A stretch of 64,000 nucleotides of DNA from Fagopyrum homotropicum (GCA_033239125.1 BSWB01000002.1:86734560-86798559); one strand, 5' to 3'. Counted from the first letter of the stretch, positions 11,370 to 23,520 are shown. Numbers and translations are program-made. Notes: a model not told the origin generated them from the sequence alone.

Positions 11370-12560
11370 AAACTCAATTCCTTTAAGCCTTGGTTTGCTG
11401 ACCTTGTGAACTTTCTTGTCAGAGTCGAGTATCCCCAAGACTTTACCAAAGCTCAAAGAGAAAAGGTGAAATCCGGGATAGGCTCTATGTTTGGGCGATC
11501 CCTACATGTTTTTCAAGACGACACCTTCGTTGTTGCATTCCGGAAAATGAGGAACACTTTGTCCGTTTTTTCTGTTATTCAGAAGCATGTGGAGGACACT
11601 TTGGGGCTAACAAAACGGCTAGAAAAGTATTTGATGCGGGTTTCTTTTGGCCACACATCTTTCGAGATGCATTTGCATTTTGTAAAGTGTGTGATAGGTG
11701 TCAACGAATAGGTAATATCTCTAGGAGAAATGAAATGCCACAATCATCTCTTATATTTTGTGAAAATTTTATGTTTGGGGAATTGATTTTATGGGGCTCT
11801 TTCCTAACTCTTTCGGTAATACCTATATTTTATTTGTGATGGACTACTTTTCCAAGTGGGTGGAAGCAAAGGCCACCAAAAAAAGATGACACTAAGGTTG
11901 TGGTAGATTTCCTCAAGGATAACATCTTTGCAAGGTTCGGGATTCCTAAAGCCTTTATAAGTGATAGGGGAACACACTTTTGCAACAAAACGATCACCAC
12001 CCTCCTTAACAAGTACCATGTCCATCAAAGAGTCTCCACAATATACAACCCACAAACCAATGGGCAAGAAGAAGTGTCAAACAGAGAGATCAAGACGATT
12101 CTCGAAAAGAGGGTGACCCCGGAAGGAAGGATTGGAATCTAATGCTCAATGACACCTTATGGGCGTACCGTACGGCTTACAAGACCCACATTGGGATGGC
12201 ACCATTCAGGTTGGTGTTTGGCAAGGCTTGCCACCTACCGGTGGAACTTGAACACAAAGACTGGTGGGCGGTAAAGAAGTGCAATGTGAGCTTGAATAAA
12301 GTCAGTGAGTTTCGGAAACTCCAACTACAAGAGATAGAGGAACTGAGGCTCGACGCTTATGATCATGCCACTGCATACAAAGAGAAAACCAAGGCGTGGC
12401 ATGACTAGAACATGCTCCGAAAGGATTTCCAAGTAGGTAATAAAGTCCTTCTGTTTCAATCGCGCCGAAATCTTTTTGCAGGGAAACTACGCACAAGATG
12501 GACATGCCCACAAGTCATTGCCAAAGTCCATCCACATTGTTTTGTGGATCTCTATGATCC
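11370..12560 (+). pseudogene. pol: Athila-2 integrase, degenerate
   Basis: N-terminal zinc-binding region is recognisable through frameshifts around 11600-11710 (GGHFG..., CKVCDRCQR-like text). The catalytic core follows: VMDYFSKWVEAKAT (first Asp), ISDRGTHFCNKT (second Asp), NPQTNGQEEVSNREI (Glu). A frameshift near 12130 is followed by LWAYRTAYKTHIGMAPFRLVFGKACHLPVELEHK, a strongly conserved Athila segment, and the C-terminal domain to about 12560. It contains at least three frame changes and stops at 12408 and 12562. Confidence 0.88.
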
Positions 12561-13180
12561 ATAATCACACAAAGTTTTCAAAGTCAACGGACAAAGGCTC
12601 AATTGTACCATGAAGGAGTGACAAATGATCCAATTGATGAGATGGTCTTAGAGGAAGCCCAAGTTGAGGAGTGAAGGACTTACATCGAGCCAACAACGTA
12701 AAACAAAGGTGTTACTCGGGAGGCAACCTGAAGAAAAAAAAGAAGGAGGTTCTGTCAAGAAGACTGCCCCCAGCGCTGGGACAGTGGCTGCCCCTACTTT
12801 GTCACCGCCTCCGCGGTGACAAGCCCCCGCCTCCGCGGTTTTACCCAAAAAAGAAAAAAAAAACTAGAAAATCAAAAGAAAAAAAACCCTTTTACAGCTA
12901 CCCACCACCCCTCCCTCTTTTCCCCTCGCCTAACTCTTTCCCCAACTTCTCACCCTCACTCTCACGCTCAAACTCCCTCTCTCACTCTCACACTCACTCA
13001 ACGCCCTCACCGCCGCCCCAGCACCACCAGCACAGTCACCACCGCCCCATCGACGCGCCCCTGCGACACCACCTCCGTCTCCTATCATCAATTCTCCTCC
13101 CTTTCCTTCCACTTCAAGCAAAACCCTAACCACCACCTCCACCGTACACACCACCATCAACCTCTTCAACCACCCACAAC
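12561..13180 (+). pseudogene. Athila-2 post-pol region and N-terminus of second ORF
   Basis: Follows the integrase and contains a perfect GC hairpin (12799-12822). It then has a Pro/Ser/His-rich open stretch up to 13180, where CRM-2 is inserted. The same reading continues after CRM-2 at 20618. In Athila elements this position holds an ORF of env-like location but uncertain role. No signal peptide or fusion peptide can be recognised. The proline-rich text is low complexity, so its coding status is weak. Confidence 0.5.
12799..12822. repeat. GC-rich perfect hairpin
   Basis: TTGTCACCGC, a 4-nt loop CTCC, then GCGGTGACAA: a 10-bp perfect stem. A related palindrome is at 26267-26290 in the same element. 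No function is known to me. Confidence 0.7.
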
Positions 13181-14196
13181 TGATACGGTATTAGTCCGTG
13201 GAATAGTCGATCTAGGCACAATGATCCGAATCCGGCTGAATGAAGCGAATCCAGATGCGGAATGAAACGTGGAGATGGAATGGATGCAGGAGGATGTTGA
13301 GAAGAACCAAAGAGAGTCAACAAAAAGAACCAAGGCTGAAGAGCCAAGACCCCGCTTCGTGAATACCCTAGACCCGTCTCCAATACAACTTTACACTAGC
13401 TCCGGCTGGACTAGCACAAAGAGAGACTCGTGAAGGCTCGAAGCACCAATCCGAAGGCGGTTGACATGAACAAGCTCAGCCAAGCAAACAACGACAATGC
13501 CAACCAGAAACTCTCTTGTTCTTTGATTGATTTTGTGAATGATTACAGACGATAATTCTTAGCAAAAATAAAACGTACCCTACTCAGCAGCTAAAGAGAA
13601 TATATATATAGACTCTTTTATCTAGACAAAATAAAGAAAAGAAAAATAAAACATTGGTGGAAGGTGGTAACAAGAGAGCTTCCACAAATGTAGTTTTTAG
13701 AGCCCAAAAGGATGATCCGGCTGAGGGAAATGGGCTGACTTGTTCAAAACAGATCCATGAGTGATTTGGACGTTTTTTAAGAGCCCAATTGGATGATCCG
13801 ACTGAGGGAAATGGTTACTCTTTTTGGGCTGCCTGGGACGTGAGCAACGTCGAGCTTGCCAGCCACTCCGGACTTGATGGCATCATGCTTGTTGTCCCAT
13901 TTCCTATGCTTGCTTGCTCGTCCATCTTCCCCACCTTGTCTTTTTCTTGTTTGCTTGATTTATTGGCTGGCGTGGCTATATGATCCAGCTCTTGTTGTTC
14001 CAACGTCTGCATGGTCTCTTCCCTTTGCTTGCTTGCTCCTGCATTCACCAAGAGATTAACACATGATGCATGGAAGTTAAATGGTTCACGCATGGTGCCA
14101 AGCAATAGCACTTCCCTTGACGTAACTTCTTGGATCTCCTTAGCTCATGCCTTAGTAATGGGTCCTTGATATCTTCCATGTGATGGTCCTACATCA
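13181..14196 (-). repeat. CRM-2 3' LTR
   Basis: Runs from TGATGTAGGACC (14196, minus) to ACCGTATCA (13181). It contains the last part of the polyprotein tail up to a stop at 13815, two copies of an approximately 80-bp direct repeat around 13700-13815, and a TATA-like stretch at 13601-13612. It ends at the TSD ACAAC. Confidence 0.95.
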
Positions 14197-17100
14197 TCCA
14201 CTCCTTCTTGGAAAGAATTCGACCCCGAATTTTCATCTTGTTCCGACTCTCCTTCATAGGGGCTCAAATCTCCTACGTTAAAATTGGTACTAACTCCATA
14301 CTCTTCCGGTAAGTCCAACACATATGCTTTATCGTTAATCCGGTGTAAGACTTTGAATGGTCCATCACCCCGTGGGGCTAGCTTGGAATGGAGTTTTGCC
14401 GGAAACCGCTCTTTCCTTAGATGTAGCCAAACTAGGTTGCCGGGCTGGAAAACCATCTTCCGACGTCCTTTGTTATTCCGAGCTGCAATTTCAACGCCCT
14501 TCCTATCAAGTGTAGCCTTGGTCTTGGCATGAAGTTCCTTGATGTAGTCCGCCTGTTCCAAAGCATCAAAAGCTACTCGATCCTTTTGAGGAATCGGTAA
14601 TAAGTCCAAAGGATTTAAAGGGTTAAATCCTTAAACACATTTGAAAGGTGATAACGAAGTGGAAGAATGCATGGTGTGATTATAAGCAAACTCGATATGT
14701 GGTAACATGTCTTCCCATTCTTTTAAGTTATCTTTCAACATGGTTATAAGGAGGGTCGTTAGGGTCCTATTGGTGACTTCTGTTTGCCCATCTGTTTGGG
14801 GATGACTAGAGGTCGAGAATAATAATCTAGTGCCCGTTTTTCCCCAAAGCGTTTTCCAAAAGAAACTCAAAAACTTGACATCCCTATCACTAACAATGGT
14901 TTTAGGTATTCCATGCAATCTCACTATTTCCTTAAAGAAAAGGTTAGCAACATTATATGCATCATCAGTTTTATGACATGGAATAAAATGTGCCATTTTA
15001 GAGAATCTATCTACCACCACAAAAATGGAATCTCTTCCTTTCTTAGTCCTAGGTAGTCCAACAATGAAATCCATACTTATATCTTCCCAAGGACCACTAG
15101 GCGTCGGTAATGGTGTATACAGCCCGTGGGGATGTACCCTAGCTTTGGCCTTAAGACATTCAACGCACCTCTTCAGCATGTGTTCTACATCCCTTCACAT
15201 ATGAGGCCAATAAAAGTGAGTTTGCAACATGTGATAAGTTTTGTCCCTCCCAAAATGCCACATTAAACCTCCTTTATGGGCTTCTTCCACTAATAAGATC
15301 CTAAGGGAACATCTAGGTATGCAAGTTTTATCCACTTTAAACAAGAAACCTTCAAACACAAAATACTTATCATAAGGGCTTTGAGTAGTGCATCTATGAA
15401 ATATCTTCCTAAATTCAGCATCATCCACATATAATTCTTTAATGTAAGTAAAACCTAACATCCTAGAATCCAAGGTGGTGATTAAGGTGTATCTCCTAGA
15501 CAAGACATCCGCTACGATATTATCCTTTCCCTTCTTATACTTGATAATGTAAGGAAAGGTTTCAATGAACTCCATCCACCTACCATGCCGCCTATCTAGC
15601 TTATCTTGGCTCCTAAAGTGTCTAAGTGAATCATGATCGGTTTTCAAAACAAACTCTTGGGGCCAAAGGTATTGTTGCCATGTTTTGAGTACTCTAAACA
15701 AGGCATACAATTCCTTGTCATACGTGGAATAGTTTAAGCATGCACCCTTCAATTTTTCACTACAGAAAGCTAGAGGCTTACCTTCTTGCATAAGGACGCC
15801 GCCAATACCAATACCGGACGCGTCGCATTCAACCTCAAAGAGTTTAGTGAAGTCCAGTAGAGCGAGTAGTGGTGCGTGGGTGAGACTTTTCTTGAGTTCT
15901 TCAAATGCTCTTTGCTGAGGTTCATTCCACTAAAAAAGAACCTTCTTTTTGGTCAAGGCCGTGAGTGGTGCTGCAATGGTACTAAAATCCCTCACAAATC
16001 TTCTATAGAATGTAGCTAGGCCATGGAAACTCCTTACTTCACCAACCGACCTAGGAATGGGCCATTCATTGATTGCCTTTACCTTATCCTCATCCACTTG
16101 CAAACCATTGGCACTTACTACAAAACCAAGGAAAATCACTCGGTTAGTATAGAAATCACATTTTTTTAATATTAGCATACAAGTATTCTATACGCAATGT
16201 AGCAAGCACATCTCTCAAATGATTTTCATGCTCCTTTAAAGTCTTACTATTGATAAGAATGTCATCAAAGTAGACTACAACAAATAAACCAATATAAGGT
16301 CTCAAAATATGATTCATCAATCTCATGAAAGTTCTAGGAGCATTAGTTAAACCAAAAGGCATTACTAGCCACTCATAGAGACCAAACTTGGTTTTAAAAG
16401 TTGTTTTCCATTCGTCCCCTTCCCTCATTCTAATTTGATGGTAGCCACTCCTAAGGTCAATCTTAGTGAAAATTGTAGCTCCATGTAACTCATCAAGCAT
16501 GTCATCTAGGCGGGGAATCGGGTGTCTATACTTGATAGTAATGTTATTGATTGCTCTACAATCAATACACATTCTCCAAGTATTATCCTTCTTGGGTACT
16601 AGCAGGACGGGAACGGCACAAGGACTAAGGCTTTCCCGTACATACCCTTTATCTAGTAAGTCTTGAACTTGAATCTGAATTTCCTGGGCTTCCGTAGGGT
16701 TCATCCTATAGGCGGGTCTATTGGGAAGAGTGGCTCCGGGTATTAAATCTATTTGGTGTTCAATGACCCTAATGGGCGGCAAGCCAGCTGGAACTTCCTC
16801 AGGAAAGACGTCCCTAAACTCGTCTAACAGCCCCTAGAGAGAACTAGGAAGTGGAATCGTAGAGTCATGAGGCACCGTCACTAGAGATTCACACAAACTC
16901 ATCATTAGCACATCCATAGAAGCATAGTTAGTGACATATTCATTCCTAGACTCAAGATAGCTACTTGTTGGTTGTACTAACAGTGTTTGATGGGTTTTGT
17001 TCTCCTTACTCTTAGGCCGTGTAGTTTTAGGCTTTTGAGGGGTTCCTTGCTCTACCCTCTTGTTCTCATAATACTCGGCTATTTGTAAAGGTGTCCTAGG

Positions 17101-18871
17101 TTTAAGTGTTAAAGTTTTACCTTTATACTCATAGCTATATTTATTAGAAAACCCATCATGTACAACTTTCCTATCATATTGCCATGGACAACCAAGCAAC
17201 AAGTGACAAGCATTCATAGGCACAACATCACATGTAATAATATTCTCATATGATCCTAATGTTATATTGACCTTAGTTGGCTTATTGACCTTAAGTTCTC
17301 CACACTCATTCATCTAATGTAGTTTATATGGCCTAGGATGATAAAATGTAAGAAGTTATAATTTGTTTACCATTTCAGTGTTAGCTATGTTGCAACAACT
17401 TCCCCCCATCAATTATCACATTACACACTTTTCCTTTAATACTACACCTAGTATGAAATAGATTTTCGCGTTGGTTATCCTCACAAGGTGCTAGATGTAC
17501 ATGCAATGTTCTCCTAGCTATCAAAGATTCGCCTTGTTTATACTCAATGCAATCATCATTCTCATTTTGCTCATGGTCATCAATTAATGCATTTTCATCA
17601 TCCAATTCCACGTCATCCTTACTCTCATATTCTCCTAGATGATTTATGATCAAAGTGCGTCTATTAGGACATTCCCTACTCATGTGTCCTCTACCTTGGC
17701 ATTTAAAACACACAATGTCCCTAGTTCTAGAGTTAAAGGTAGGAGTACTTCCTCGATGACCACTTGAAGGCTCATTCAAGGATCGTGGTGTAGTGGACGG
17801 TGTAGAAGACCTTCGTTGGCCTTCTTGGCTCATAGATGCCGACTTTCTCTCTTCCTTCCGGCCTCCTTGATCCCTGCTGTGGGTAGGCAGCCGGTTTCCT
17901 TGTGATTTCCAAGCATTGGACGTCCCATAAGGCGGCTTGTGTTCCCGGTTTCGCACCTTAGTCTTCCTTTCCACCTTGATGGCCAAGTGTGGTAATTGCT
18001 CCACGGTGTTGTATGGATACATATCAACTTCATTAGCCAAATTAGAGTTAAGAATACGAAGATACCTAGCCATTGTATTTTCCTCATCCTCTAGAACGTT
18101 GGCCTTCACCATAGCAACTTGCATATTCGTATAGGCTTCCTCAGCGCTAAGAGAGCCTTGTCTCAAAATTTCCAGCCGTTGTCGAAGCTCTCGGGTATAG
18201 TGAGGTGGGACGAACCGAGCCCTCATTAGTGCCTTCATATGCTCCCATGTGGTGATTTGAGGATCCAATGTTCGCAGTCTTTCTTTGACTACGTGATCCC
18301 ACCTTACCAAGGCATAGCCTTGGAACTCGAGAGCGGCTAGCTGAACCTTCCTAGGCTTGCTAAAGTTATGACACAACCAAATCTGCTCGACTTTAGTTTC
18401 CCACTCCGTGTAGACGTCGGGATCACACTTTCCTTCAAAGACGGGAATTTTGATTTTGACTTTGCCGAGACCATCTTGCTCTTGATAGGGCCGTAGATTA
18501 TCACGTTCTCATCCTTGCCTTGGTTGTTGGAATGGTCGATTGTAATCTTCCCAAGTATGATCCTCAAAAGGAGCTTCATTCCGTCGCTGAAAGTTATCAA
18601 CAAATGGTGGCATGTTAGAAGCATTAGGGAGGACGTTGGACTGTAAATTACCTTGATCCGGATGATCCGGCTCTCTAGTAACGTGTGAAGGACCGCCAAA
18701 CTCATAGTTGGTTCTCAAAGGTGGTGTCCGCGATGGTGGGGTTCGTGCTTCCATAGACTCCACTCGTTTGGATAGGTTAGCTACGGAATCGGACAATTGT
18801 TTCAATAGATTGAGCATCTCAGGTGTGACGGTCTCGCTGCTAGTCTTGTTGGAGCTTCGGGACCTAGACAT
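13815..18871 (-). pseudogene. gag-pol: CRM-2 gag-pol polyprotein, near full length but broken
   Basis: Start at the ATG at 18871 (MSRSRSSNKT). Order: gag with capsid segment and CCHC knuckle (CFKCQGRGHMSRECP, about 17670-17712), PR with IIDGG near 17402, RT with YFDDILI (about 16257-16276), RNase H (about 15880-15560), integrase HHCC (about 15200), core DFIVGLPRTKKGRDS...SSHPQTDGQTEVTNRTL, and C-terminal VWLHLRKERFPAKLHSKLAPRG near 14400. The tail crosses into the LTR (GPSHGRYQGPIT...) and stops at 13815. Lesions: TGA at 18509, extra C in the run at 17402-17407, TAG at 17314, TAG at 16834, extra T in the run at 16161-16167, TAG at 15930, TGA at 15195, TAA at 14631, TGA at 14145. Confidence 0.93.
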
Positions 18872-19503
18872 GCTCAAGTAAACAAACAAAGAACCGGTTA
18901 GGTTAGAAAACAAAGATCTCACTTGTGTATCGCTCACTCTCTCGTTGGTATTGCCTAGCTGGTGGCTCGAGTTGTAAGGATCCAACACCTTAAGATCACG
19001 ATTTCCGAACCTTCTTAGCAACCCTTTGGAACTAGAACTGCCAAAATTGATGTTAGTGTCAGAGATGGTTCAAGACACCCCTAATCGGAGTATTGACCGT
19101 TGGGTTGGTGTAGGTATGGTGGTTTGAGATTAGAATGAAGAAGGAGTTGTTTGAAGGAGTTCCCAAAAAGAGGGGACTTTTCCTTGTGCTTGATGGTCGA
19201 TTAATAGAAGGGCCAGCCGTTTTTGTGTTTTTTTTTTTGAAAGATCTCTTAGACTTTGTCAAAGATTTGTGGGAGAGAAAGTAACCGAAATTGATTGCAA
19301 TGAGATTTGTGGGGGATAAGGTTACCGAAATTGATTGCCACGTTCGATCTCCTTTTTTTTTGGTTTTGTGTTTACCTCTCCTCAAGATGTTGTCCGGCCC
19401 TAAGAAACCGTTGGCTTTTGATTGTGCACACTTCAAGCACAAGTTAAACCCCAATTGGTTAAGCAATAAGGTTAACAAAGAAGAAAGGAGTGATCAACTG
19501 TAC
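18872..19503 (-). other. CRM-2 5' leader
   Basis: About 630 bp between the primer site and the gag ATG. An A-rich tract is present on the minus strand (T-run at 19228-19241). No coding content is recognised. The reading frame from 19021 that runs into gag is simply upstream-open and lacks similarity before MSRS. Confidence 0.6.
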
Positions 19504-19522
19504 CAACTGAGCTCTGATACCA
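19504..19522 (-). promoter_or_regulatory. Primer binding site, tRNA-iMet type (CRM-2)
   Basis: The minus strand reads TGGTATCAGAGCTCAGTTG, two nucleotides after the 5' LTR end. This is the initiator-Met primer site. Confidence 0.93.
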
Positions 19523-19524
19523 AC

Positions 19525-20617
19525 TGATACGGTATTAGTCCGTGGATTAGTCGATCTAGGCACAATGATCCGAATCCGGCTGAATGAAGCGAATCCAGAT
19601 GCGGAATGAAACGTGGAGATGGAATGGATGCAGGAGGATGTTGAGAAGAACCAAAGAGAGTCAACGAAAAGAACCAAGGCTGAAGAACCAAGACCCCGCT
19701 TCGTGAATGCCCTAGACCCGTCTCCAATACAACTTTACACTAGCTCCTGCTGGACTAGCACAAAGAGGGACTCGTGAAGGCTCGAAGCACCAATCCGAAG
19801 GCGGTTGACACGAACAAGCTCAGCCAAGCAAACAACGACAATGCCAACCAAAAACTCTCTTGTTCTTTGATTGATTTTGTGAATGATTACAGACGATAAT
19901 TCTTAGCAAAAATAAAACGTACCCTACTCAGCAGCTAAAGAGATTATATATAGACTCTTTTATCTAGACGAAATAAAGAAAAGAAAACTAAAACATTGGT
20001 GGAAGGTGGTTACAAGAGAGCTTCCACAAATGTAGCTAACAACTTAACAAACAAACTAACAGCATCAAAATAGGCTGACTTATTCAAAACAGATCCATGA
20101 GTGTTTGGACGTTTTTTAGAGTCCAAAAGGATGATCCGGCTGAGGGAAATGGGCTGACTTGTTCAAAACAGATCTATGAGTGATTTGGACGTTTTTTAAG
20201 AGCCCAAATGGATATGATCCGACTGAGGGAAATGGTTACTCTTTTTGGGCTGCTTGGGACGTGAGCAATGTCGAGCTTGCCAGCCACTCCGGACTTGATG
20301 GCATCATGCTTGTTGTCCCATTTCCTACGCTTGCTTGCTCGTCCATCTTCCCCACCTTGTCCTTGTCTTGTTTGCTTGATTTATTGGCTGGCGTGGCTAT
20401 ATGATCCAGCTCTTGTTGTTCCAACGTCTGCATGGACTCTTCCCTTTGCTTGCTTGCTCCTACATTCACCAAGAGATTAACACATGATGCATGGAAGTTA
20501 AATGGTTCACGCATGGTGCCAAGCAATAGCACTTCCCTTGACGTAACTTCTTGGATCTTCTTAGCTCTTGCCCTAGTAATGGACCCTTGATATCTTCCAT
20601 GTGATGGTCCTACATCA
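19525..20617 (-). repeat. CRM-2 5' LTR
   Basis: 1093 bp, from TGATGTAGGACC (20617) to ACCGTATCA (19525). It carries three copies of the approximately 80-bp direct repeat (about 20040-20230) against two in the 3' LTR, which explains most of the length difference. The LTR-coded tail is open from 20617 to the stop at 20236. TSD ACAAC follows at 20618. Confidence 0.95.
19943..19960 (-). promoter_or_regulatory. Putative TATA box of CRM-2 5' LTR
   Basis: The minus strand reads GAGTCTATATATAATC. The same box occurs in the 3' LTR and in the two related LTRs at 57083 and 62331, so it is conserved within the family. Called by motif and conservation. Confidence 0.6.
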
Positions 20618-21697
20618 ACAACAACACAAGCACCAAGAAACTGCTCCACCAACACCTCCACTGTTCTATTCGAAGAGCTGATGAAAATCGCCCAGATCCA
20701 CTTCGCCCGCCCCCACGGGTCATTACTGCCGCCGCCACGGTGTTGTCACCCGCCTTCACGGTTAAGCAACAAAAAGGCCAGATTCTTCAATTTTCTTTGT
20801 GAATTCTAATTCTACTACTTTCAACTGAATAGAATGGAGAAAAGAAGGAAATCAAAGTTGAACAGTAGGGAATATTAGAGATACGAGATAATGTAGAACA
20901 AAAATGTCTTTCCAACTCGGTTTTTGCATATTCCGACGTTAAAGAGTTTAGGGATGTTGGAGTGTATGTAGTAGTTCCTCGAGCTTGTTGGGATCGGGGA
21001 ATTCCTTGAAAAGAGTGTTGTTGTGTATCCCGAATTGTCAAGACAGTTTGTGGCAATATTCAATAAGTAGATTGAGGACCATATTTGTGTCGGGCTATCT
21101 CTCAAGTTCAACAAGAGGAGGTATACTTTGGACTTGGACTAGCTGAGAGCAGCCTTTGGGGTTACAAAGAACCCATCTGAGAACTAGTGGGATCCGGCTC
21201 CTACACCAGATCTCTTCGAATTTTGGCATGTTGCCACCGGATCAAATTTCCATGAAGGGGGAGTACAACAACAATCTCACCCACCCTTGTTTGAGGTTGT
21301 TATCTAAGATCATTATGTGTGTCTTTTGTGTACACAAGGAGGAGAACAAGGTTGCCCTCAAGGACTTACACTATTGCACTCATTTGTCCCGGCTTATGAG
21401 ATTGTGCTAGACTGGATCTTACACTTCCTTTCCGCTTTGAAGCGGATAAGGAAGGGCGAGCTCCGGGACATTGTAGAAGGAGGGTTCATTACCCTCATAG
21501 CTACCTAGGTGATGGATGTGACGGAGTTGGAGGATGGGATAGCGATCCCGTTCTCAAACGAGGGCTTTCTTCGCCGTTGCAAGTTGTTGAAGAGGGAGGG
21601 TGAGCACCTATTTAGGATTTCCTTCACTGATGGGAGCCATGTCACCTACTTTCCCCGGATCTTGCCATTTGGGCCGAATCTTTATGACCTCTACATT
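20618..21697 (+). pseudogene. Athila-2, block 2: post-pol ORF continued
   Basis: Resumes after CRM-2 with the second TSD copy. Early text is degenerate and includes another GC-rich run (20690-20765). From about 21120 the plus strand encodes recognisable Athila post-pol ORF sequence: YFGLGLAESSLWGYKEP, then with frame changes PDLFEFWHVATGSNFHEGG, and HSFVPAYEIVLDWILHFLSALKRIRKGE, then MDVTELEDGIAIPFSNEGFLRR (21509 on). The block ends at the solo LTR at 21698. The protein is of the Athila ORF type found downstream of pol; its role is not known. Confidence 0.65.
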
Positions 21698-21799
21698 TGT
21701 AATATCCGGAATTTTTATACCGTTTAATTCCGAATCAATTCGGACTTCGAGCCGTTAACGGTTCCCATTCTATCTAGTATTTCTTTCTTCACAAATTTT

Positions 21800-22010
21800 A
21801 ACATTTTATGTAGGATTTAATTCACATAAAATGATAGAATTATATCAAACCCTAAGTCTTATAATTATTTATTATTTTATGTAAAATTTAATTCACATAA
21901 AATGATAGAATTATATCAAACACTAATTCTTATAATTATTTATCATTTCATGTAGAATTTAATTCACATAAAATGATAGATACATATCAAACCCTAATTC
22001 TTATAATTAA
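21800..22010 (+). repeat. Tandem repeat, about 78-bp unit, in solo LTR
   Basis: Nearly three successive copies of an AT-rich unit built on TTTAATTCACATAAAATGAT and ATATCAAACCCTAATTCTTA. It lies close to the LTR start (U3 if the orientation is right). Confidence 0.8.
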
Positions 22011-22017
22011 TCCTTAA

Positions 22018-22206
22018 CGACGACTTTAGACGAGATCATGACAAGGCTGAGACGGAATGTGACAAAGCTGTGACGGGAAATGTGACAAAGCTGTGACGAG
22101 AATGTGACAGAGTTGTGACGAGGTCATGACGAAGCCCGACAACTCTGTGACGAAGTCATGCATGGGCCTGACAAAGCCATGACGATTTTTGACGAGTTTT
22201 GACAAC
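22018..22206 (+). repeat. Short tandem repeat, about 20-bp unit (TGTGACAAAGCTGTGACG)
   Basis: Degenerate tandem array of ATGTGACAAAGCTGTGACGA-like units, around eight to nine copies, rich in TGACGA and TGTGACG words. It directly follows the AT-rich array. TGACG is the core of plant bZIP/TGA factor sites, so an enhancer role is conceivable but unproven. Confidence 0.75.
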
Positions 22207-23009
22207 TCAACCCACCTTTGTTTTCACAACTTCAGCCCAACCTTTTGCCTATGTTTTCAGCCCACTTCTCCTCACCTTGTTTCAGCCCAATGTTGTCTTG
22301 TTTGTTGTTAATTGTCCAACCCTTGACTTGGTCCCTTGCTGGCGGATTGGAATAGCTCAAGAAGCACAGCCAGCAGCCCAATCTACCTTCACGCTAGTCC
22401 AGCAGCCCACGCTGCCCTGAGAGCATGCCAACCCAACATCGAAGCTCACCCCTCTAGCGTGCGTGTATGCTGCGTTGAAGAGAAGATATGTGTATTGTAA
22501 CGCTTCCTGGAATCCCGCTACTACAACCTATCTCCTTCCTCCCGCAAAACGCCCAGATTCATTCTGAACTCGACATCTCCCTTCCCCTTCATCGACGACT
22601 GATCTGCAGCTGTGCGCCTCTCTCTTGACCGCCCCTCTTCATCGATTGAATCTGTTCTGTTTTAACCATTCTGCATACCTTATCAGTTGCCTCTGATTTC
22701 CACTTTTGGTGCACGCAGTACACTCATCAAAGGTAAGACTCAATTCCCCTTCTGATCTTAATCCCTCTCCTTCCTTGTTTTGCTCTCTTTCTAATCCGGT
22801 TGTGTCCACTATACCGTGCATCCTCTTATGTCCTACCCAGTGCAGCAAGTGCTAGCAGATCGAGTGATATATCAATCATCTGAGGATCCACTCCTAGGCT
22901 GCAACCAGCAACTCTTAGCCAAGAACATCTATAGAGGAGCTGTGCAGATTCAATCATCTTCGGAACTTTTAAAATTGTGACGAGCAACCTAGTTTGGGAC
23001 CAGATTTAG

Positions 23010-23520
23010 GTATGCTAAACTCATTCTTTTTGGCTGGTTTTCGGATATGTCATAGACAGTAGTACATAGTATAACATACTAAAATTTGGGAAGAATCGAA
23101 GTTACGGTTTGAGAGTTATTGTGTTTCAAAGTTGACGTTTTTATATATGTGCTTAGTGTTGGGGAAAACAGCAAGTGATGCTGTTTTGTGAGATGGTTTT
23201 GAATAAGCTCTTAATCTCCGTTGGGCTTGAATTTTGGATATGATATGGTTAACATATTGTTGTAGAACATATTAAAATTTGAGAGGAATCCAGCGAGTGG
23301 TTTGGGATTTATGATTTTTCAAAGATGTAGTCGTAAGCAGTATTTCTGTTATGCTGAAATTCGGTTTTGTGAGATAGTTTTAAATAGGATTTTGATCTCT
23401 TTGGCGGCTGAATTTTGGATATATTATAGATAAGATTTTATAGTAGAACATATCAAAATTTGGGATAAACCCAGCGAGTAGTTTAGGAGTTATGATTTTT
23501 CAAAGTTAAGACAGTGTGTT
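23010..23520 (+). repeat. Three degenerate tandem copies, about 180 bp each, in solo LTR
   Basis: Each copy has the sequence order TTTTGGATAT...ACATA(C/T)TAAAATTTG...CAGCGAGT...TTATGATTTTTCAAAG. The copies have diverged by eye, so the expansion predates this insertion or is old. No ORF is present. Confidence 0.65.

Larger units (their letters stand above)
10158..13180 (+). mobile_element. Athila-2, block 1 of 4 (pol and start of post-pol ORF)
   Basis: Plus-strand Athila element interrupted on the left by Athila-1 and on the right by CRM-2. This block carries RT (partial), RNase H, integrase and the start of the downstream ORF. Blocks 2-4 are at 20618-21697, 24755-26377 and 47912-48746. Its 5' half (LTR, gag, PR, RT N-terminus) is outside the window. 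Confidence 0.88.
13181..20617 (-). mobile_element. CRM-2: complete Ty3/gypsy chromovirus (CRM-like)
   Basis: Full-length minus-strand element bounded by LTRs 19525-20617 (5') and 13181-14196 (3'), with a perfect 5-bp TSD ACAAC at 13176-13180 and 20618-20622. It has a tRNA-iMet primer site, leader, gag-PR-RT-RH-IN in one polyprotein frame, and a tail that continues into the 3' LTR. It is inserted in the post-pol region of Athila-2. The two LTRs look nearly identical by eye (about 5 differences in the first 230 aligned bases) apart from a repeat-copy difference, so the insertion is comparatively recent. Confidence 0.95.

Noticed and set aside
12671..13265. Overlapping Pro/Ser/His-rich open frames on both strands
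   Set aside because: Low-complexity CCA/CAC-rich sequence keeps several frames open at once. It crosses the CRM-2 insertion boundary at 13181, so it cannot be one host gene.
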